DNA of 6,141 nt from NCBI GenBank assembly GCA_945916025.1, contig CAMEGD010000082.1:1-6141 (forward strand). Reading direction: 5' to 3'. Shown one piece after another: positions 1 to 4,818 of the stretch. Position 1 is the first letter of the stretch. Each line of letters begins with the position of its first letter. Origin of the DNA: an uncultured Clostridia bacterium (GTDB lineage: Bacteria; Bacillota; Clostridia; Tissierellales; Peptoniphilaceae). Under the pieces are notes generated by a model. The model saw only the letters and a list, made by a program, of their open reading frames with translations, was not told where the DNA came from and ran no database searches. A program made the translations under genes and the position numbers.

Positions 1-314
1 AAGAAGACTTCGTTTCAATGGGAACAATCTCAGCAAGACACGCAAAACAAATCGTTCAAAACTCTAGAAGAGTAGTTGCAACAGAAATTATGGCAGCTTG
101 CCAAGCCCTTGACTTCAGAAAAGATATGGTAGATGACTTTAAATTAGGAGTAGGAACACAAGCAGCTTATGACCTAGTAAGAGAAAACATTCCATTTATC
201 GATGATGACAAGAACTTCGAATTGTTCGATGAATTAGAAGTAGCATCAGAATTGTTAGAAGATGGCAGCCTTTTAGACGTAGTATTAGACAAAGTAGACT
301 TAGTACTTCAATAA
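1..314 (+). CDS. hutH: Histidine ammonia-lyase, C-terminal fragment (5' end outside window)
   Basis: The reading frame is open from base 3, so the ATG at base 18 is an internal Met and the gene starts left of the window. About 103 residues are visible, ending at TAA 312-314; the family is usually about 500 residues. The first residues read EDFVSMGTISARHAKQIV, matching the (Q)EDHVSMG motif of HutH, whose Glu is a conserved active-site residue. The following stretch, with AACQALDFR, matches the helical region after that motif. Known family role: non-oxidative deamination of L-histidine to trans-urocanate and ammonia, the first step of histidine degradation, using an MIO prosthetic group formed from an Ala-Ser-Gly triad that lies outside this fragment. 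The enzyme is a cytoplasmic tetramer. A strong terminator follows 18 bases after the stop, so this is the last gene of its transcript. PAL/TAL relatives share the fold, but the motif wording favours HutH. Confidence 0.9.
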   Translation, partial: EDFVSMGTISARHAKQIVQNSRRVVATEIMAACQALDFRKDMVDDFKLGVGTQAAYDLVRENIPFIDDDKNFELFDELEVASELLEDGSLLDVVLDKVDLVLQ

Positions 315-331
315 GTTATCTTTTAAAAAAT

Positions 332-360
332 AAAGTCGCGATTAATTCGCGGCTTTTTTT
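332..360 (+). terminator. Intrinsic terminator of hutH
   Basis: A 10-bp stem (AAAGTCGCGA, 332-341, with TCGCGGCTTT, 347-356, one G-U pair) closes a 5-nt loop and runs into a T-tract up to 360. It lies 18 bases after the hutH stop. Confidence 0.9.
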
Positions 361-381
361 ATTGTGCAGTATCCCTCACAC

Positions 382-409
382 GTAGGGGGCGATTCCCACA
401 TCACCTACA
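382..409. repeat. Degenerate single copy of the GTAGGGGC hairpin repeat
   Basis: The segment begins GTAGGGGGCGATTCCCACAT and ends CACCTAC. It shares the GTAGGGGC...ATTCCCACATCA core with the right end (reverse complement) of the element at 2377-2574, and resembles the GTCGATG-CCCA-CATCGAC hairpin at the left end of the element at 4447-4559. It sits between two facing terminators and looks like an end module or solo remnant of that family. Confidence 0.55.
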
Positions 410-411
410 AT

Positions 412-443
412 AAAAAAAGACGGTAAAACAAATCACCGTCTTT
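412..443 (-). terminator. Intrinsic terminator of the leftward SLH gene
   Basis: On the minus strand AAAGACGGT (443-435) pairs perfectly with ACCGTCTTT (424-416) around a 10-nt loop, and seven T's follow (418-412). It starts 4 bases beyond the stop of the gene at 448-1131. With the hutH terminator it makes a back-to-back arrangement insulating two convergent genes. Confidence 0.9.
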
Positions 444-447
444 AAAC

Positions 448-1131
448 CTATCTCTCACTATTAATAAATTCCAAGGAAGACACTACAATGGATGCCATCT
501 CTGCCCTTCTAAAAGGCCTAGTAGGTTCAAAATTACCCTCACTACCTTCACTTGAAAATACTCCCAAGTCTACTAAAGGAGAAAGATAATCACTCACCTC
601 CAAATCATTGGCAAGGGCTTTTCCAATACTATCAATATCCCCATAAGCTAAATTAGAATGGTCATAATCAGGAGCTACCTCCAAAAACCTTCCAAAATAC
701 ACAGCAATTTCTTCCCTCGTAGGAAAATCACTGTGTTTTTTAGGAATATCACTAAGAAGACCACTTTCGTAGGCCTTATTAATTTCAGACTCATAAAGAA
801 TATTTTTGTATAAACCATAAGAAATACCAGGCTTTGCCCAGTCTGAAATATTGTAAGAAGACAAGAATCCCTCATACATCCTCATAGCCCTAGCCATATC
901 CAAATCACTTGGTTTGTCCATTCTTTGGATTATAGAAAAAATTTCAAGTAAAGAAACATACTTTTCTGGCTGGAAGGTTCCGTCCTCATAACCCCCAAAA
1001 ACACCTTCATCACTTAGGGAATTAATATCCTCATAAGCCCAATGCAAGTAGGAAACATCCTCAAAAGCATAAGAAGGACTTGGGAAAAATATAAAAATAA
1101 AAATAAAAACTATTCCAATAAATCTCTTCAT
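448..1131 (-). CDS. Small secreted protein made almost only of SLH domains
   Basis: Encodes 227 residues from ATG at 1131. An in-frame TTG at 1143 would add four residues, but GGAGG (1136-1140) lies 5 nt before the ATG and overlaps the TTG region, so the ATG is chosen. Residues 1-22 form a signal peptide: MKR, then a very hydrophobic Ile/Phe stretch, ending SYA before FED. Three SLH-like modules follow. Module 1 is about residues 23-70 (FEDVSYLHWAYEDINSL, then GGYEDGTFQPEK). Module 2 is about 95-150 (ISDWAKPGISYGLYKN, then FPTREEIAVYFGRFL). Module 3 is about 163-222 (YGDIDS..., then NFEPTRPFRRAEMASIV). SLH trimers bind pyruvylated secondary cell-wall polymer in related bacteria, so this protein is probably held non-covalently at the surface. 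No effector domain remains; only about 25 residues separate modules 1 and 2. Modules 1 and 2 are divergent, so wall binding is inferred. It is divergent from the ComK-like gene and ends at TAG. Confidence 0.85.
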   Translation of the reverse strand: MKRFIGIVFIFIFIFFPSPSYAFEDVSYLHWAYEDINSLSDEGVFGGYEDGTFQPEKYVSLLEIFSIIQRMDKPSDLDMARAMRMYEGFLSSYNISDWAKPGISYGLYKNILYESEINKAYESGLLSDIPKKHSDFPTREEIAVYFGRFLEVAPDYDHSNLAYGDIDSIGKALANDLEVSDYLSPLVDLGVFSSEGSEGNFEPTRPFRRAEMASIVVSSLEFINSER

Positions 1132-1135
1132 AAAA

Positions 1136-1160
1136 ACCTCCAAGTATATATAATATTATA
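1136..1160 (-). promoter_or_regulatory. RBS and candidate -10 box of the small SLH gene
   Basis: On the minus strand a consensus TATAAT (1160-1155) is followed by GGAGG (1140-1136), 5 nt before the ATG at 1131. The RBS is strong. No good -35 sits at 16-18 nt from TATAAT; TTGCTC (minus strand, near 1175) is 17 nt from an alternative TTATAT. The promoter call is therefore moderate and its exact -35 is unresolved. Confidence 0.5.
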
Positions 1161-1174
1161 GCATATATTGGAGC

Positions 1175-1187
1175 AAAAAAGATTTTT
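1175..1187. promoter_or_regulatory. AAAA-N5-TTTT box, possible ComK-type AT-box
   Basis: AAAAAAGATTTTT contains an exact AAAA-N5-TTTT, the half-site sequence bound by B. subtilis ComK. It lies in the divergent control region 76 bases before the ComK-like gene. B. subtilis K-boxes need two such half-sites at set spacing and I see no clean second one. In such AT-rich DNA this match can arise by chance. Confidence 0.2.
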
Positions 1188-1208
1188 ATGTGATTCGGAA
1201 AATTATCC

Positions 1209-1237
1209 TTGTATTAGAACATTTGTTCTGTTAAAAT
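1209..1237 (+). promoter_or_regulatory. Sigma-A-type promoter of the ComK-like gene
   Basis: TTGTAT (-35, 1209-1214) and TAAAAT (-10, 1232-1237) are exactly 17 nt apart. A start near 1244 is expected, leaving a leader of about 19 nt that carries the ribosome binding site AAGGGAGTGA (GGGAG at 1251-1255), 7 nt before ATG 1263. The LexA-type palindrome fills most of the spacer. Confidence 0.7.
1216..1229. promoter_or_regulatory. LexA (SOS) box in the promoter spacer
   Basis: AGAACATTTGTTCT is a palindrome with perfect 6-bp arms AGAACA/TGTTCT. It contains GAAC-N4-GTTC, the core of the Gram-positive LexA/DinR operator (B. subtilis type CGAACATATGTTCG). It sits between the -35 and -10 boxes of the ComK-like gene, where a bound repressor would block RNA polymerase. 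Its spacing to the leftward SLH gene (about 55 bases upstream of that gene's -10) makes control of that gene unlikely. Operator identity is inferred from sequence and position. Confidence 0.7.
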
Positions 1238-1262
1238 AAGAATATAAGAAGGGAGTGAAGAC

Positions 1263-1715
1263 ATGAAGAGAGTCCATGACGAAAAAATCCAAGCAATTGT
1301 CCCAGTGTATACAGAATATGGAGATACTACATACGTCTATACAAAAGAACAAAATAAGATACTTTACCCAAATACAATTAGAACCTTTATAAAAAACTTG
1401 CTAAAATTTTATATGATAGATTTTTCAGCCTTGAAAACAAAATTTAGGGACTTAGGTATAAAACAAAACATACCTCTAATAATTGACAACCAAGTCCTTG
1501 TAAAAGTAAAGGTGCGAAAGCCCATTGGAAAATCAGACGGAGCCTATGGATACATTAATATCTCAGAACTTAAGAGGATCCAGGTAGAAAAGACAGTAAC
1601 CTATATAGTCTTTAAAGATGGCTATAGACTTAAGACCTTAGACAGTAGAACAACCCTTTCCAAAAATATATTAACTGGCCATGAAATAAAAAACATTTTG
1701 GATAGTAAATTTTGA
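1263..1715 (+). CDS. ComK-like transcription factor (short form)
   Basis: Encodes 150 residues, no signal peptide or membrane segment, so cytoplasmic. Against B. subtilis ComK recalled from memory, the order of features matches. AIVPV at 11-15 corresponds to its early Ala-Val-Leu-Pro strand. LKFYMIDFSALKTKFRD at 47-63 lies where ComK has CRFFGSSYAGRKAG. IKQNIPLIID at 66-75 matches ISHKPPIMVD. LVKVKVRKPIGKSD...GYINI at 79-100 lies where ComK has IFLFPTLSS...CGWIS. A strand TYIVFKDGYRLKTL at 113-126 matches TFSNGKTMEL, followed by a short helix region to 147. ComK activates DNA-uptake (com) genes by binding AT-boxes. This protein is about 40 residues shorter than the B. subtilis one and appears to lack the C-terminal tail that MecA/ClpCP recognises, so its stability control may differ. 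The conserved Cys and Gly positions are not kept. The start is supported by GGGAG 7 nt upstream. A LytTR-type DNA-binding fold was considered as an alternative. Transcribed alone from an apparent SOS-controlled promoter. Confidence 0.6.
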   Translation: MKRVHDEKIQAIVPVYTEYGDTTYVYTKEQNKILYPNTIRTFIKNLLKFYMIDFSALKTKFRDLGIKQNIPLIIDNQVLVKVKVRKPIGKSDGAYGYINISELKRIQVEKTVTYIVFKDGYRLKTLDSRTTLSKNILTGHEIKNILDSKF

Positions 1716-1776
1716 AAAGTCTGTGAATTTATGAAAATAAATCATATAATCTGCTTTTAGATACCTTTACAGGGTA

Positions 1777-1817
1777 TATAATGACTATCAAATTATATTT
1801 AAAAATCTAAAGCGAGG
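1777..1817 (+). promoter_or_regulatory. Candidate -10 box and RBS for the membrane-protein gene
   Basis: TATAAT lies at 1777-1782 and GAGG at 1814-1817, 6 nt before ATG 1824. The -35 region 17 nt upstream is poor (CTTTTA). A second TATAAT lies at 1745-1750, also without a good -35. No terminator is visible between 1715 and 1824, so read-through from the ComK-like gene (108-base gap) is also possible. Confidence 0.4.
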
Positions 1818-1823
1818 TAAATT

Positions 1824-2321
1824 ATGAAAAAATTAAGTATATTATTGTCCGTGGCCTTAATGGCATTATTACTAGTAGGAACTCCAGTTTATGCAACAGA
1901 TGCTCCTGCTGAAGAACCAGCAGAAACTACAGAAGCAGCAGAACCAGTAGAAACTACAGAAGCAGCAGAACCAGTAGAAACTACTACAACAGAGACAACT
2001 ACAACTGAAGTAACACAAGAGATTGAACAACAAATAGAAAGAGACGATGTATTGTTTGGACTAGATATGACTACCCTTCTATTAATAGGAGCTGGAGTAT
2101 TATTACTAATAATCCTATTAGCATCTAGAGGAAGAGACAGAGACGTTCATACAAACACAAGAGAAGTTCATACAAATACTAGAGAAGTAATCGACAGAGA
2201 CCCTATAACACCAAATGACAGAGTGGTAAGAAAAGAAGAAACCTATGTAGATGAAAATGGACACACAGTTGTAAGAGAAGAAAGAATCGTCGATGACCAT
2301 GACGATACAATAAAAAGATAA
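1824..2321 (+). CDS. Single-pass membrane protein with Thr/Glu-rich repeat ectodomain, function unknown
   Basis: Encodes 165 residues; family not recognised. Residues 1-24 form a signal peptide (MKKLSILLSVALMALLLVG..., cleavage likely after VYA). Residues 25-76 are low-complexity and acidic, rich in Thr, Glu, Pro and Ala, with EAAEPVETT at 37-45 and again at 46-54, then a Thr/Glu run and a short polar Gln/Glu stretch. Residues 82-100 (MTTLLLIGAGVLLLIILLA) form one transmembrane helix. SRGRDRD follows at once, so by the positive-inside rule the tail 101-165 is cytoplasmic. The tail is highly charged and opens with a tandem VHTNTRE repeat (108-114, 115-121). The composition suggests an extended, disordered stalk outside, but no enzymatic or binding motif is visible. 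ATG 1824 is supported by GAGG 6 nt upstream. A terminator follows 12 bases after the stop. It lies downstream of the ComK-like gene and may or may not be co-transcribed. Confidence 0.8.
   Translation: MKKLSILLSVALMALLLVGTPVYATDAPAEEPAETTEAAEPVETTEAAEPVETTTTETTTTEVTQEIEQQIERDDVLFGLDMTTLLLIGAGVLLLIILLASRGRDRDVHTNTREVHTNTREVIDRDPITPNDRVVRKEETYVDENGHTVVREERIVDDHDDTIKR
1932..1985 (+). repeat. Two tandem 27-bp coding repeats
   Basis: Units 1932-1958 and 1959-1985 differ at only one base (final codon ACA versus ACT) and each encodes EAAEPVETT. A degenerate related unit precedes them (EEPAETT, about 1911-1931). The near identity at DNA level points to recent duplication, so copy number may vary between strains. 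Confidence 0.85.
2145..2186 (+). repeat. Two tandem 21-bp coding repeats
   Basis: Units 2145-2165 and 2166-2186 agree at 19 of 21 bases and each encodes VHTNTRE, in the predicted cytoplasmic tail just after the transmembrane helix. Confidence 0.8.
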
Positions 2322-2333
2322 GAAAACAAAGAT

Positions 2334-2363
2334 CTAGCCGGTAAATTATCGGCTAGTTTTTTT
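2334..2363 (+). terminator. Intrinsic terminator of the membrane-protein gene
   Basis: CTAGCCGGTA (2334-2343) pairs with TATCGGCTAG (2347-2356) over 10 bp with one G-U pair and a 3-nt loop, followed by seven T's (2357-2363). Confidence 0.92.
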
Positions 2364-2376
2364 ATGTCCCCCACCT

Positions 2377-2574
2377 GTAGTGACCGATGCCTATAATTGG
2401 ATACCGCACCCCTAGTGGCTGAAGCCCTTCTTCAGCCATAATGAACCGAAGATTCATTAAATTATGTCGCCAATAATTCTCAACCAGAAATATATACATA
2501 GACACAAATAACACTTTTACAATATCATTTTCGACCTGGGCCCAATAGGGCTGATGTGGGAATAAAGCCCCTAC
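2377..2574. repeat. MITE-like structured intergenic repeat, copy A
   Basis: About 198 bases between two convergent terminators. The left edge starts GTAGTGACCGATGCC. The right edge ends AAAGCCCCTAC, whose reverse complement GTAGGGGCTTTATTCCCACA resembles the segment at 382-409. The interior segment ATGAACC-GAA-GATTCAT followed by TAAATTAT aligns with ATGAACC-AAA-GGCTCAT, TAAATTGC in copy B (4447-4559), and a further similar stretch reaches ATATACATAGACAC versus ATATAGTCATAGACAT. Copy A is longer, partly from an extra hairpin at 2416-2438. A leftward 89-codon open frame covers it but starts with TTG inside a terminator and has no RBS, so I do not call it a gene. Edges are approximate. Confidence 0.6.
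2416..2438. other. Perfect 9-bp hairpin inside repeat copy A
   Basis: TGGCTGAAG (2416-2424) is exactly complementary to CTTCAGCCA (2430-2438) around CCCTT. No T-tract follows on either strand, so it is not a terminator. It is absent from copy B. Confidence 0.6.
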
Positions 2575-2598
2575 CTTTACGCATTTTCCGGCACAAAC

Positions 2599-2628
2599 AA
2601 AAAATGGGAGCAAATCTGCCCCCACTTT
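2599..2628 (-). terminator. Intrinsic terminator of the 563-residue SLH gene
   Basis: On the minus strand a stem with one bulged base and one G-U pair joins 2628-2617 and 2612-2602 (arms AAAGTGGGGGCA and TGCTCCCATTT). It runs into a T-tract at 2604-2599. It begins 10 bases beyond the stop codon. Confidence 0.8.
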
Positions 2629-2638
2629 CAATTACTAT

Positions 2639-4330
2639 TTAATAAAATTTTAATGTAACAGTGTATCTGTCACCATAGCCACTAATAGTAATATAATCTC
2701 CGTCTATATCAACATTTCTAAATGTATTACCAAATTCGGAAACTTCTACACTAAAATTCCTACTTCCAGTAAATCCGTCTCTTTCAATAACTCTTAATTT
2801 GGTATATCCAGATCGAGACTCAACTACTCTTAAACCAATTAATCTGTCTGGATTTATAGTATGCTCATTTACACCATATCTATCCACAGTAAATCTATAG
2901 ACTAAATCACTATAAACACTAGATCTTACGTCTACGTAAACATCAACTAGTTCACGACTTCCATCCATGTATAAAACTTCTACAATACCTGGTACATTTT
3001 CCCTAACAGTTGCAGTTGAAGGTTTACTATACCAAGAAAAGCTTCTTACAAGTTTAGGATCATAGGACCATGAGTCTATAGCTTTTTCAGCATCGTATCT
3101 GCTTAAATCAGCATATCTAGCTACAACTAAATCAGCTCCAGCCTTAGCCTTGCCATAATAGTAACCGTCAGTATAAATAGTATACTCAGTCATATTAATA
3201 CCATTAGAAGAAACAACAGCAAACTTAATACCATTTCTTAAATCAGAACTATAAATTTTTGACACTTTTGCATCCTTGTTAGTAGGAATAATTTCAACAT
3301 CCCAATCTCTAACATTAGATACATCGTATTTGCTTGGAAGACTTACATAAAACTTAGTATCATCAGTCAAAGACCTAGTAACCTTAATACCATAAACACT
3401 AACAGAATCCACGCCAGTTTCAGAATTTACACTTACACCACCATTAATAGTAAGAGTATAAGCAACAGCATCTTTACCATTTTCAGCAACTACAACAAAA
3501 TCCCAAACCTTGTTATCATCTCTAGGAACTGGTTTTGTAACAGTAGCCTTAGGGTCAGTAGTGGTAATTCTAATATCACTAGCCCTTAAGTTCTTTAAGT
3601 TCATTGACTTAGGAAGATTGATGTTGTAATCAGTCTTGTCCTTAGAAGTAGTAACAGCAACATATCCATCAATTACAAGGCTCTTTAGAGAAGTAACATC
3701 AGACTTGTTAGCTTTTACCTTTCCAAGCTCTTCCATTGTATTAAAAATCATTTCAAAAGCATCTTTACGAGGAGCTTTTTTGTTAGGATCAGCTATTTTT
3801 AGACCTTTTAAAATGCCTTCTTCAGTAGCCCATCTAATATAAGATTCTGGCCAAGAAGCATTTTTTTCCATAGAATTAGTTAAGTTCGCCTTAGTAATTC
3901 TAACTAACATAGCTGCGATTTCACCATAAGTAACATCCTTTTCAGGATAGAACTTTCCATCAGGATAACCAACGATGATCCTGCTGTTTCCATTATTAGT
4001 TGAAGTAGAAGTAGCTACAGTAATATAGCCATTTCCCCAGTGGTTCTTAGGAACATCTTTAAATGGACTAATAGTTCCATAAATTTGATCGGCAGAAGTT
4101 TGTTTTCCTAAAACAAAAACAAGAAGTTTTGTAATTTCTGCCCTAGTAATACCTGAATTAAGTTCTAGGTCCATTGACCCATCAGCATTTAGCCTTCTAC
4201 CATTCAAAATATTTTCTTGAACAAGCCAGTCTATTTTTTCATCTTGAGTGTAGGTTTCAGCTGCCATAACAGCAGAAAAACTAGAAAAAACTAGTAGTAA
4301 AGCCATAACGAGCGACAATATTTTTTTCAT
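2639..4330 (-). CDS. SLH-anchored cell-surface protein with tandem beta domains
   Basis: Encodes 563 residues from ATG 4330, with AGGAGG 8 nt upstream. Residues 1-23 are a signal peptide (MKKILSLVMALLLVF..., cleavage near VMA-AE). Three SLH modules follow: about 25-74 (ending in the signature ITRAEITKLL), about 86-146 (FKDVPKNHWGNGYI, GYPDGKFYPEKDVTYGE) and about 157-204 (ASWPESYIRWATEEGIL, APRKDAF). Next come two homologous domains of about 80 residues, 215-297 and 307-388. They share the pattern of a hydrophobic strand, Asp-rich turn, Y/F-x-V/I-x-LP, L/V-R-x-x-D, T-x-x-DAKV, and a final YT strand. Residues 398-468 look Rib/Ig-like (SFSWYSKPSTATV..., VEVLYMDGSRELVDVYVDV). The last 92 residues form a strand-rich domain I do not recognise. 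The SLH part should bind secondary cell-wall polymer, displaying the C-terminal part outside; the ligand or role is unknown. It is a monocistronic gene with its own promoter and terminator, next to another large surface-protein gene on the same strand. Confidence 0.88.
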   Translation of the reverse strand: MKKILSLVMALLLVFSSFSAVMAAETYTQDEKIDWLVQENILNGRRLNADGSMDLELNSGITRAEITKLLVFVLGKQTSADQIYGTISPFKDVPKNHWGNGYITVATSTSTNNGNSRIIVGYPDGKFYPEKDVTYGEIAAMLVRITKANLTNSMEKNASWPESYIRWATEEGILKGLKIADPNKKAPRKDAFEMIFNTMEELGKVKANKSDVTSLKSLVIDGYVAVTTSKDKTDYNINLPKSMNLKNLRASDIRITTTDPKATVTKPVPRDDNKVWDFVVVAENGKDAVAYTLTINGGVSVNSETGVDSVSVYGIKVTRSLTDDTKFYVSLPSKYDVSNVRDWDVEIIPTNKDAKVSKIYSSDLRNGIKFAVVSSNGINMTEYTIYTDGYYYGKAKAGADLVVARYADLSRYDAEKAIDSWSYDPKLVRSFSWYSKPSTATVRENVPGIVEVLYMDGSRELVDVYVDVRSSVYSDLVYRFTVDRYGVNEHTINPDRLIGLRVVESRSGYTKLRVIERDGFTGSRNFSVEVSEFGNTFRNVDIDGDYITISGYGDRYTVTLKFY

Positions 4331-4338
4331 AACTATTA

Positions 4339-4382
4339 CCTCCTATGTAATTGTTTATAGTATATCATTAAACTATCACCAA
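4339..4382 (-). promoter_or_regulatory. Promoter and RBS of the 563-residue SLH gene
   Basis: On the minus strand TTGGTG (4382-4377) and TATAAA (4359-4354) are 17 nt apart. AGGAGG (4344-4339) lies 8 nt before the ATG. The 55 bases upstream of the -35 are almost pure A/T and could act as an UP element. The -35 is weak, so the promoter is moderate and the RBS is secure. Confidence 0.55.
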
Positions 4383-4446
4383 ATTACTACAAAATATTTA
4401 CAAATTTATTAATTTTTTAGAATTTTTAATAAAATTACCATAGCTT

Positions 4447-4559
4447 TAGGAGTCGATGCCCACATCGACCATGATGAACCAAAGGCTCATTAAATTGCGA
4501 AGTCGTAAATTATTTACATAAATATAGTCATAGACATCTCGTTACACATCAGCCCCTAC
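4447..4559. repeat. MITE-like structured intergenic repeat, copy B
   Basis: About 113 bases. The left end TAGGAGTCGATGCCCACATC contains a perfect hairpin, GTCGATG-CCCA-CATCGAC (4452-4469). The right end reads CACATCAGCCCCTAC; its reverse complement GTAGGGGCTGATGTG matches the left end as an imperfect terminal inverted repeat. The interior ATGAACC-AAA-GGCTCAT and the following TAAATT...ATAGACAT align with copy A (2377-2574). No transposase is encoded, so any movement would need enzymes supplied in trans. Exact edges and target-site duplications are uncertain. Confidence 0.65.
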
Positions 4560-4583
4560 AAAACCCATGGGTCCATACAAAAT

Positions 4584-4605
4584 AAAAAAGGGTGCAAGTG
4601 CACCC
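4584..4605 (-). terminator. Intrinsic terminator, leftward, of unknown transcript
   Basis: On the minus strand GGGTGC (4605-4600) and GCACCC (4595-4590) form a perfect 6-bp stem with loop ACTT, followed by six T's (4589-4584). No gene is visible immediately upstream of it on this strand. Confidence 0.75.
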
Positions 4606-4688
4606 AACATATAAGTGAAAATTAATAAACATATAAATCAGTGTATTTTAAAATATAGTCGTCAAAACAAATTTAAAGGAGTGATTAT

Positions 4689-4718
4689 AAAAAAGCGCCA
4701 AGCAAGTTGCTTAGCGCT
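4689..4718 (-). terminator. Intrinsic terminator, leftward, second of a tandem set
   Basis: On the minus strand AGCGCTAAGCA (4718-4708) pairs with TGCTTGGCGCT (4704-4694) over 11 bp around a 3-nt loop, ending in T's at 4694-4689. The only non-Watson-Crick pair is U-G on the minus strand but A-C on the plus strand, so the hairpin is tuned for leftward RNA. Confidence 0.8.
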
Positions 4719-4778
4719 GTTGAGTACTATTACAATTCTTCATCAACACTATTTGACAAAGAACCAATATAGATAGCT

Positions 4779-4818
4779 AAAAAGAAGACCTATATACTTT
4801 AAGTATATAGGCCTTCTT
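4779..4818 (-). terminator. Strong intrinsic terminator of the large surface-protein gene
   Basis: On the minus strand a 16-bp stem (4818-4803 with 4797-4782; core CCTATATAC/GTATATAGG) with a 5-nt loop leads into T's at 4783-4779. One pair is G-U on the minus strand and A-C on the plus strand, so it is leftward. It begins 57 bases after the stop of the gene at 4876-6141. Confidence 0.9.

Noticed and set aside
675..875. Leftward 66-codon open frame
   Set aside because: Lies in another frame wholly inside the small SLH gene, with no RBS or protein-like composition.
1132..1143. TTG start adding four residues to the small SLH protein
   Set aside because: The GGAGG ribosome binding site lies within this extension, 5 nt before the ATG at 1131, which begins a normal signal peptide.
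1762..1777. Hairpin ATACC...GGTAT as a terminator of the ComK-like gene
   Set aside because: Only 5 bp, A/T-rich and without a T-tract; it overlaps a candidate -10 box.
2118..2300. Leftward 60-codon open frame
   Set aside because: Antisense shadow of the membrane-protein gene, Ser/Cys/Phe-rich, no RBS.
2362..2631. Leftward 89-codon open frame between the convergent genes
   Set aside because: Starts with TTG inside the terminator of the neighbouring SLH gene, has no RBS, and is composed of the structured repeat and its hairpins.
3636..3842. Rightward 68-codon open frame
   Set aside because: Antisense to the SLH domains of the 563-residue gene, whose frame is fully supported.
382..4559. The three GTAGGGGC-type repeats as a CRISPR array
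   Set aside because: The copies are kilobases apart, on differing orientations, of different length and structured internally, with no regular spacers and no cas genes.
4644..4655. Palindrome TATTTTAAAATA as an operator
   Set aside because: Pure A/T palindromes of this length are expected by chance here, and no gene or convincing promoter is linked to it.
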